Below, in pieces: positions 22,190-27,761 of a stretch of DNA of 27,761 nucleotides. Every line of letters begins with the position of its first letter. Within the stretch, counting starts at the first letter, position 1. Source of the stretch: Oscillibacter sp. (GTDB lineage: Bacteria; Bacillota; Clostridia; Oscillospirales; Oscillospiraceae); NCBI GenBank assembly GCA_003539495.1, contig DPPB01000015.1, positions 4,194 to 31,954 on the forward strand, in the 5' to 3' direction. Position numbers and translations under genes: made by a program. The notes beneath the pieces are model-generated. The model worked only from the letters and a program-made list of their open reading frames with translations, had not been told where the DNA came from and made no database searches.

Positions 22190-22224
22190 AAAAAAGCAGC
22201 CGTCCGGATAAACCGGACGGCCGC
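22190..22224 (-). terminator. Terminator of the Rnf operon
   Basis: Minus strand: a 12-bp stem (22213-22224 with 22196-22207, one mismatch-type wobble) and a five-base loop, followed by TTTTTT (22190-22195), 14 bases past the rnfB stop codon. Confidence 0.9.
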
Positions 22225-22237
22225 TTTGATGCGGGAT

Positions 22238-23143
22238 TTATTCAGCCTTGGGAGCTTCCGCAGCCTTAGCGGCCTCGGCAGCAGCCTTGGCGGCAGCGGC
22301 CTTCTTTTCAGCAGCGGCCTTCTGCGCAGCCTTGAACTTCTCCTTCTCCTCGGGAGTGGGGATGGGCTCAATGGCGTTGCGGGGGCAGGCCTTGGCGCAC
22401 ATGGTGCAGTTCTTGCACTTGGAGTAGTCGATGACGGCCACGTTGTTCACAACATGGATGGCATCAAACTTGCAGGTGCGCTCGCACATGCCGCAGGCAA
22501 TGCAGGAATCGGCACAAACCTTGGTGACGGCGGGGCCCTTATCCTTATTGGAGCAATTGACGAACACCTTCTGCTTGTAGGGAACCTCCACGATCAGGTG
22601 GTGGGGGCAAGCCTCACGGCAAGCGCCGCAGTTGGTGCATTTTTCCTTGTCCACCACGGCCACGCCGTTTTCCACATGGATAGCATCGAACTTGCAGGCG
22701 GCCACACAGGAGCCGAAGCCGAAGCAGCCGTAGCGGCAGGCCTTGGAGTTACCGCCGCAGACCTTAGTGGCGGCCAGGCAATCGGTGACGCCGCGATATT
22801 CAAAGTTGTCCTTGGCATTGCAGCCGCCATTGCAGAGCACATGGGCGACCATCTTATCGCCGGTGGGAGCCGCCATGCCCATGATAGCAGCGATCTTTGC
22901 AGCGCCCTCAGCCCCCGCGGGAGCGCAGGCGGTAATGGGAGCCTTGCCGGCCAGGATGGCCTCAGCGCAGCCGCCGCAGCCGGGATAGCCGCAGCCGCCG
23001 CAGTTGGCGCCGGCCAGGGCTGCCTGAATCTCGGGCAGACGGGGGTCTACTTCCACTTCAAAGACCTTAGCGGCCACGGCCAGGATCAGACCGAACACGA
23101 TTGCAAGTACACCTAAAACGATGACTGCATACAAAATATTCAT
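22238..23143 (-). CDS. rnfB: Rnf complex subunit RnfB (multi-Fe-S ferredoxin-oxidising subunit)
   Basis: 301 residues, ATG behind AAGGAGG. N-terminal membrane helix (about 4-26). CGGCGYPGCGGC (about 48-59) starts the first [4Fe-4S] set. Four further CxxC-type groups follow: CRYGCFGFGSC, CTNCGACREACP, CIACGMCERTC and CKNCTMCAKACP, giving about six clusters, the clostridial RnfB type. It is thought to take electrons from reduced ferredoxin. The C-terminal 45 residues are an Ala/Lys/Glu-rich tail after PTPEEKEKF, absent from compact RnfB proteins. Last gene of the operon, before a strong terminator. Confidence 0.95.
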   Translation of the reverse strand: MNILYAVIVLGVLAIVFGLILAVAAKVFEVEVDPRLPEIQAALAGANCGGCGYPGCGGCAEAILAGKAPITACAPAGAEGAAKIAAIMGMAAPTGDKMVAHVLCNGGCNAKDNFEYRGVTDCLAATKVCGGNSKACRYGCFGFGSCVAACKFDAIHVENGVAVVDKEKCTNCGACREACPHHLIVEVPYKQKVFVNCSNKDKGPAVTKVCADSCIACGMCERTCKFDAIHVVNNVAVIDYSKCKNCTMCAKACPRNAIEPIPTPEEKEKFKAAQKAAAEKKAAAAKAAAEAAKAAEAPKAE

Positions 23144-23158
23144 ATTCTCTTTTCCTCC

Positions 23159-23746
23159 TTACCAGACCTTCAGGCCGCTGAAGCCCATGAACGCCAGGGC
23201 CATCAGGCCGGCGGTGACCAGAGCGATGGGGAAGCCATCAAAGGCCTTGGGGTTCTCACTGGAAACCTCCAGCTGCTCACGCACGGCGGCAAACAGGAAG
23301 ATGGCCAGCAGGAAGCCCAAACCGCCGGTGATGCCGTACACCACGGAGCCGATGAAGCTGTAGTCATTCTGCACGTTCAGCAGAGCTACACCCAAAACGG
23401 CGCAGTTGGTGGTGATCAGAGGCAGGTAGACGCCCAGGGCAGTGTACAGGGTGGGGATGTTCTTCTTCAGGAACATTTCCACGAACTGCACAAGGCCCGC
23501 GATGACCAGAATGAAGGCCACGGTCTGCATATAGCCCAGGCCCATAGCAACCAGGATCTTGTTGACACCGAAGCACACGGCGGAGGCCAGGCCCATAACA
23601 AAGGTCACGGCGGCGCCCATACCCACGGCGGTGTCGATCTTCTTGGACACGCCCAGGAAGGGACAGATGCCCAGGAACTGGGCGAAGATAAAGTTATTTG
23701 TAAGAATGGCGCCCAAAGAGATGGCGAGCAAAGCTGTAATACTCAT
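23159..23746 (-). CDS. rnfA: Rnf complex membrane subunit RnfA
   Basis: 195 residues, ATG behind GGAGGG. Six predicted membrane helices. NNFIFAQFLGICPFLGVSKK (about 17-36) is the family signature with the conserved Cys that, with its RnfE counterpart, is proposed to hold a membrane-embedded Fe cluster. TNCAVLGVALLN (about 112-123) is the second conserved Cys region. It lies three bases after rnfE and 15 before rnfB. Confidence 0.95.
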   Translation of the reverse strand: MSITALLAISLGAILTNNFIFAQFLGICPFLGVSKKIDTAVGMGAAVTFVMGLASAVCFGVNKILVAMGLGYMQTVAFILVIAGLVQFVEMFLKKNIPTLYTALGVYLPLITTNCAVLGVALLNVQNDYSFIGSVVYGITGGLGFLLAIFLFAAVREQLEVSSENPKAFDGFPIALVTAGLMALAFMGFSGLKVW

Positions 23747-23749
23747 AAC

Positions 23750-24397
23750 TTACTTACCCTCCTTTTTCTTAGCGCTCTTGGTCAGGGCCCACTGCATAAG
23801 AGCAATGAGGCAGCCCAGGGTCAGGAAGCCGCCCACAGGCAGCGTGAGGACTTTGATGCCGAACTCCTCGGGGATGATGGTCACGCCGGGAGCGCTGCCC
23901 AAAGCGCCGCCGCCCAGGAGGCCGCCGCCGAACTTGCCGCTGCCCAGGAACTCACGGACAACGCACATGACGATCAGCACCAGGGTGTAGCCGATGCCCT
24001 GGCAGATACCGTCCACCGCGGAGGCACCTACGCCGTTCTTAGAGGCAAAGCCCTCTGCACGGCCCAGGATGATGCAGTTCACCACGATCAGGGGGATGAA
24101 CACGCCCAGGGAGCTGGACAGCGCGGGGACAAAGGCCTTCAGCAGCAGGTCCACGCAGGTAACGAAGCCGGCGATGACCACGATGTAGCAGGCAATACGC
24201 ACTTCGTTGGGAATGATCTTGCGAAGCAGGGAAATGAAAATATTGGACAGGGTCAAGATGATGAGCACGCTGACGCCCATGCCCAGGCCGTTAAAGAACG
24301 AGGTAGTGATGGCCATGGTGGAGCACATACCAAGCACCTGCACCAGCACGGGGTTCTGTGTAATCAGGCCCTCTTTGAGTTGCTTACCAAAATTCAT
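23750..24397 (-). CDS. rnfE: Rnf complex membrane subunit RnfE
   Basis: 215 residues, ATG behind AAGGAGG. Six helices and the NPVLVQVLGMCSTMAITTS (about 16-34) and VNCIILGRAEGFA (about 109-121) patches that mirror RnfA. RnfA and RnfE form an inverted pair in the membrane. Rnf couples ferredoxin:NAD oxidoreduction to Na+ or H+ translocation. Confidence 0.95.
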   Translation of the reverse strand: MNFGKQLKEGLITQNPVLVQVLGMCSTMAITTSFFNGLGMGVSVLIILTLSNIFISLLRKIIPNEVRIACYIVVIAGFVTCVDLLLKAFVPALSSSLGVFIPLIVVNCIILGRAEGFASKNGVGASAVDGICQGIGYTLVLIVMCVVREFLGSGKFGGGLLGGGALGSAPGVTIIPEEFGIKVLTLPVGGFLTLGCLIALMQWALTKSAKKKEGK

Positions 24398-24415
24398 AAT
24401 TCAGCTCCTCCTTTC

Positions 24416-25009
24416 TTAGCCCAAGACATCGGCAACAGCCAGGGCCGCGTTGGCGCCCATGGTGATGCCCTTGGTGGAGACTGTGGCACCGGAGATGGCG
24501 GTGATGTTGCTGCCAACGACCAGGGAGCCGGCACCGCTGAGACCCACAAACTGATCCAGCACGGGCACACCGGCGGTGTTGGTCTCATTGCCCACGACCT
24601 TGGTGCCGATGCCGGAGGTCTCGGCATGGCTGACAACGGAAATGCCGGTGATGGCCTTATTAGCGTCCACGCCCACCATCATCACGATGGTGCCCTGGGA
24701 GCCGGAGGCGGAGATCTTCATCACATAGCCGGCCTCGGCGCCGCCGTTGGTCACGGGGTACAGCTCCAGGATCTTGCCGCTCTGGGTGGCGGCAGCGGCG
24801 ACCATATCATCGGTCACTTCTATTTTATCGCCGAACTCGCTGCCCTCGGGGGCCACGGCGCTCATGGCGATGCGGGTATTTTCGGCGTCGATCTCGGCGA
24901 TCTTGTCTGCGGTGATGCTGTTGACAAAGCCCAAAAGGGCGGCAACCACCAGGGAGATGACCGTTAGAGTGCCGGCGACCTTGAGGATAAACTTACCGGG
25001 AATCTTCAT
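24416..25009 (-). CDS. rnfG: Rnf complex flavoprotein RnfG
   Basis: 197 residues. The ATG overlaps the rnfD stop by one base (TAATG). A signal-anchor helix (about 10-30) leads to an extracytoplasmic FMN-binding domain. SGATVST (173-179) contains T176, the expected site of covalent FMN attachment by the ApbE flavin transferase. The usual Asp six residues before that Thr is Thr here (ITAISGAT). GYVMKISASGSQGTIVMMVGVD is the FMN_bind-type strand region. No apbE gene is in the window. Confidence 0.94.
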   Translation of the reverse strand: MKIPGKFILKVAGTLTVISLVVAALLGFVNSITADKIAEIDAENTRIAMSAVAPEGSEFGDKIEVTDDMVAAAATQSGKILELYPVTNGGAEAGYVMKISASGSQGTIVMMVGVDANKAITGISVVSHAETSGIGTKVVGNETNTAGVPVLDQFVGLSGAGSLVVGSNITAISGATVSTKGITMGANAALAVADVLG

Positions 25010-26037
25010 TACTTCGCCGCCTCCTTCTTTTCTTTCTTCAGCGCACCATAGATGGTGGGACGGACATACTTATCCAGCAGCCAGGTGGTGCAGTTCATGA
25101 TCATGATGGAGTAGCAAACGCCCTCGGGATAGGAGCCGAAGCGGCGGATGAACACCGTGATCAGGCCGCAGCCAATGCCGAAGATGGCCTGCCCCAGCTT
25201 GGTGACGGGGGAAGTGGCATAGTCGGTAGCCATGAAAATGGCACCCAGCATCAGGCCGCCGCCGAACACATTGTAAGCCATGTATTCCACACCGCTGATG
25301 CCAGCAGGAGCAGAGATGAGAGAGATGACAGCCACGGTGGCGATGAAGGCCACGGGGGTCTGCCAGGAGATGACCTTGCGCAGCAGCAGATAGATGCCGC
25401 CCAGCAGGAGCATCAGGGAGGAAACCTCACCCAAAGAGCCGCCGATGCGGCCGATGAACATATCGCCCAGGGTGTATGTATTGGTGAGGGTCTCCCAACC
25501 GGCGGCGTCCACGCCCTTCATGAGCATCATGGGGGTGGCGGCGGTGACGATGTCGGCATTGCTGCCAACCACCAGAGCCTTCTCACCCACCTTGACCCAG
25601 TTGCCTGCCATGACGGAGGCATAGCTGGCCAGCAGGATCGCACGGCCCGCCAGGGCGGGGTTGATGAAGTTGCAGCCGATGCCGCCGTAGAGCTGCTTGA
25701 CCAGCACGATGGAGAAAAATGCGCCGATAATAATCATCCAGTAGGGGATCTGCACGGGGCAGACAAAGGCCAGCAGGATACCGGTGACCACAGCGGACAG
25801 GTCGCCGATGGAGTTGGTCTTCTTCATGACCTTGCGGTACAGCCACTCCCAAACCACGCAGGCCGCCACGGACACCAGGGTGACCGTCAGCGCGCGCCAG
25901 CCGAACACATAGATGCCCATGATGAGGGCGGGCATGAGAGCGATGATCACATCCAGCATGATGGAGCGGGTGTCCTCATTGGAGCGGATATGAGGAGAGG
26001 AGGATGCGATGAGCTTCAAGCTTTTATAATCCGTCAT
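25009..26037 (-). CDS. rnfD: Rnf complex membrane flavoprotein RnfD
   Basis: 342 residues, ATG behind GGAGG. Eight to ten membrane helices. DIVTAATPM (162-170) fits the flavinylation motif with T168 as the likely FMN-bearing Thr. GGIGCNFINPALAGRAILLA (about 118-137) and the C-terminal RRFGSYPEGVCYSIMIMN are conserved RnfD/NqrB features. It lies three bases after rnfC. Confidence 0.95.
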   Translation of the reverse strand: MTDYKSLKLIASSSPHIRSNEDTRSIMLDVIIALMPALIMGIYVFGWRALTVTLVSVAACVVWEWLYRKVMKKTNSIGDLSAVVTGILLAFVCPVQIPYWMIIIGAFFSIVLVKQLYGGIGCNFINPALAGRAILLASYASVMAGNWVKVGEKALVVGSNADIVTAATPMMLMKGVDAAGWETLTNTYTLGDMFIGRIGGSLGEVSSLMLLLGGIYLLLRKVISWQTPVAFIATVAVISLISAPAGISGVEYMAYNVFGGGLMLGAIFMATDYATSPVTKLGQAIFGIGCGLITVFIRRFGSYPEGVCYSIMIMNCTTWLLDKYVRPTIYGALKKEKKEAAK

Positions 26038-26040
26038 TGC

Positions 26041-27414
26041 TTACGCCTCCTTCTTCTCTTCGGCTGCCTTCTTCTCGGCCTCGGCCTTTGCCTTGGCAGC
26101 CATTCTTGCGTTATTGACCTTCTGCTTGCCCATGCGGAACATATGGGTCAGGGGCAGACGGGCGGGGCAGGTGTAGGCGCAGGCGCCGCACTCGATGCAA
26201 TCCATGCCGTGCAGAACGTTCTGCCAGGTGTCCACATCGCCCTTTTGCAGGTACTTATACATGAAGACAGGCTCCAGGCGCATGGGGCACACGCCCACGC
26301 ACTTGCCGCAGCGGATGCACTGGGGCTCGGCCACATACTTCTCCTCATCGCCGGCAAAGGCCAGCATAGCACCGGTGCCCTTACCCACGGTTACATCCAC
26401 ATCATACTGGGCAAGACCCATCATGGGGCCGCCCATAATCAGCTTGTAGGTATCCTCCCGCAGGCCGCCGCAGGCATCGAACAGGTCGGTAATGGGGGTA
26501 CCGATGGGGCACTCAATGTTCTTGGGCTCGATGACGCCGGAGCCGGAGACGGTGACGATCTTGCTCACCACGGGCATACCGGTGTAAACAGCCTTGTAAA
26601 TAGAACAGGTGGTGTTCAGGTTGAAAATGCAGCAGCCGGCGTCAGCGGGGAGCTTGCCGGAGGGAACCTGCCGGCCGGAGATGGCCTGGCAGAGCTGCTT
26701 TTCAGCGCCCTGGGGGTAACGGGTGTGCAGCACCTCCACCACCACGGGAGCCTTCAGCTCGGCGATGGTCTTGTTCAGCACGTCCGCCGCGTTCTGCTTG
26801 TTGGCCTCCACGCCGATATAGACCTTATCCACACCGAAGCACTTGGCCAAAAGGGTAGCGCCCTTGATGACCTGCTCAGGCCGCTCCAGCATGGTGCGGT
26901 GGTCACCGGTGATATAGGGCTCGCACTCGGCAGCGTTAATAAGGACATAGTCCACCTTGCCCAGGCCGGAGCTGATCTTCACATGGGTGGGGAAGGTCGC
27001 GCCGCCCTGGCCGACGATGCCGGCGTTCTTGACGATCTCTACCAGCTGCTCGGGAGTCAGGCTGTCAGGATCGGCCACGGGATGAATGTCCGGGCACACG
27101 GTGTTCTGCTTGTCGTTTTCAATGACCACGCTCATCATGGTGCCGCCCATAGAGAAGGGGCGGGGCTCCACGGCCTTTACAGTGCCGGAAACGCTGGCAT
27201 GAATGGGTGCGGATACGAAACCGCCGGGCTCGCCGATCAGCTGGCCCACAGTAACCTTGTCGCCCACGGAAACCACGGGCTTGCAAGGCGCACCGATGTG
27301 CATAGACATGGGAATGACCACCTCAGCCGGGGCTGCCAGCTGCTCGATGGCCTTTTCATTGGTTGCGGCCTTCATGTCATTGGGATGAACGCCGCCAAAG
27401 AAAGCTTGTGCCAT
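26041..27414 (-). CDS. rnfC: Rnf complex NADH-binding subunit RnfC
   Basis: 457 residues, ATG behind GATGAGGTG. First gene of rnfCDGEAB. The N-terminal part has a biotinyl/lipoyl-like segment (about 40-80), then IVGQGGATFPTHVK (about 133-146) of the NADH/FMN-binding region. Two [4Fe-4S] sets follow: C366, C369, C372, C376 and C406, C409, C412, C416. It would pass electrons to or from NAD at the cytoplasmic face. The last 25 residues are Ala/Lys/Glu-rich, like the tail of RnfB. Confidence 0.96.
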   Translation of the reverse strand: MAQAFFGGVHPNDMKAATNEKAIEQLAAPAEVVIPMSMHIGAPCKPVVSVGDKVTVGQLIGEPGGFVSAPIHASVSGTVKAVEPRPFSMGGTMMSVVIENDKQNTVCPDIHPVADPDSLTPEQLVEIVKNAGIVGQGGATFPTHVKISSGLGKVDYVLINAAECEPYITGDHRTMLERPEQVIKGATLLAKCFGVDKVYIGVEANKQNAADVLNKTIAELKAPVVVEVLHTRYPQGAEKQLCQAISGRQVPSGKLPADAGCCIFNLNTTCSIYKAVYTGMPVVSKIVTVSGSGVIEPKNIECPIGTPITDLFDACGGLREDTYKLIMGGPMMGLAQYDVDVTVGKGTGAMLAFAGDEEKYVAEPQCIRCGKCVGVCPMRLEPVFMYKYLQKGDVDTWQNVLHGMDCIECGACAYTCPARLPLTHMFRMGKQKVNNARMAAKAKAEAEKKAAEEKKEA

Positions 27415-27438
27415 TGTCTTTCACCTCATCTTACTTCA

Positions 27439-27457
27439 GGGTGGCCCTATGCCACCC
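27439..27457 (-). other. 5' leader hairpin of the Rnf operon
   Basis: GGGTGGC-ATAGG-GCCACCC in the transcript, perfect 7-bp stem, about 25 bases upstream of the rnfC ribosome binding site. It has no T-run. It may protect the 5' end of a long mRNA. Confidence 0.6.
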
Positions 27458-27470
27458 CATACTGAAAGTA

Positions 27471-27499
27471 ATATTACAACAAATTCGGGCCTTTGTCCA
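27471..27499 (-). promoter_or_regulatory. Promoter of the Rnf operon
   Basis: Minus strand: TGGACA (27494-27499), 17 bases, TAATAT (27471-27476). About 57 bases before the rnfC start codon. Confidence 0.75.
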
Positions 27500-27761
27500 C
27501 CCCTATCCGATGGGATTTGCGGTATTTTTTGACAAATTATGAATTAAGATGCCGTGAAAAAGCGCCTCCTTCCGTAAATTCAACAGGAAATGGTTCTGCC
27601 TCTTGTTTTTTTCGGGCAGGTGTGTTACAGTGGCAAAGTACAGTTTACAAGGGACTACACAGGGTAACGGTCTGACGGGAGGTGTGCCGCCCGTCAGATT
27701 TTCCATGTGATGTTCAAGCTGTCACTTGTAGCGGCAACGGTGGTAATCATCAAATCCACCA
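27500..27761. other. Right-edge intergenic stretch with a possible short transcript
   Basis: No gene is supported. On the plus strand TTGTTT (27603-27608), 17 bases and TACAGT (27626-27631) form a promoter candidate. About 40 bases later TCTGACGGG (27671-27679) pairs with CCCGTCAGA (27690-27698) and is followed by TTTT. This could give a short RNA of about 65 nt or be a leader attenuator for a gene starting beyond the edge. An open plus-strand frame begins ATG at 27710 and is cut by the edge without a visible ribosome binding site. An open minus-strand frame also ends inside the hairpin. Confidence 0.3.

Noticed and set aside
22226..23116. 296-residue plus-strand open frame
   Set aside because: Antisense of rnfB.
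25990..27465. 491-residue plus-strand open frame
   Set aside because: Antisense of rnfC with the same low-complexity Gly/His/Leu character.
1..27761. CRISPR arrays, tRNA or rRNA genes
   Set aside because: No regularly spaced direct repeats and no recognisable tRNA or rRNA signature were found on either strand by reading.

Overview
The window looks like chromosome from a GC-rich, anaerobic, spore-forming Firmicute, most likely a gut clostridium of the Oscillospiraceae type. This rests on an Rnf complex in clostridial order (rnfCDGEAB), a reverse rubrerythrin, a spoVAC gene, a folT gene behind a THF riboswitch, an hrcA-grpE-dnaK-dnaJ operon under a CIRCE operator, AGGAGG-type ribosome binding sites, and many promoters of the TTGNNN-17 bp-TATAAT kind. 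I cannot name the genus. No rRNA, tRNA, intact insertion sequence, phage gene or CRISPR array was seen.

Layout. 1-192 is the tail of an Mrp/NBP35-type ATPase. 381-794 is a small DUF5684-like membrane protein. 905-2367 (minus) holds a decayed rubrerythrin tail, a membrane-tethered XRE regulator and an intact reverse rubrerythrin with a palindromic operator candidate. 2830-4881 (minus) is an EF-G-like GTPase with unusual G3 and G4 motifs. 5069-5506 (minus) is a lone spoVAC. The gene-free stretch 5507-6161 appears to hold two RNA units: a structured minus-strand RNA of about 280 nt with its own promoter and terminator, and a plus-strand promoter that runs straight into a perfect terminator hairpin.

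6162-9456 holds a TetR-family regulator whose promoter overlaps, almost symmetrically, that of a divergent short-chain dehydrogenase/epimerase. A separately promoted 2[4Fe-4S] ferredoxin and hemW follow. 9545-10015 (minus) is an unrecognised coiled-coil protein. 10228-13592 (minus) is a tight four-gene operon: radical SAM/SPASM protein, mutY, tdk, PflX-like radical SAM protein. 13877-20954 (minus) is a seven-gene run, hrcA-grpE-dnaK-dnaJ-PHP phosphatase-rpiB-membrane-anchored glycoside-hydrolase-like protein. It has no obvious internal terminator, so the CIRCE operator may put metabolic genes under heat-shock control. 21179-21775 (minus) is folT behind the THF riboswitch, with a visible helix that can sequester its Shine-Dalgarno sequence. 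22238-27414 (minus) is the complete Rnf operon with its promoter and terminator.

Together the genes describe an anaerobe that couples ferredoxin oxidation to an ion gradient (Rnf), reduces peroxide (rubrerythrin), imports folate and carries standard protein and DNA repair functions. The most unusual parts are the two RNA units at 5.7-6.15 kb, the mirrored TetR/dehydrogenase promoter pair, the divergent EF-G paralogue and the extended heat-shock operon.
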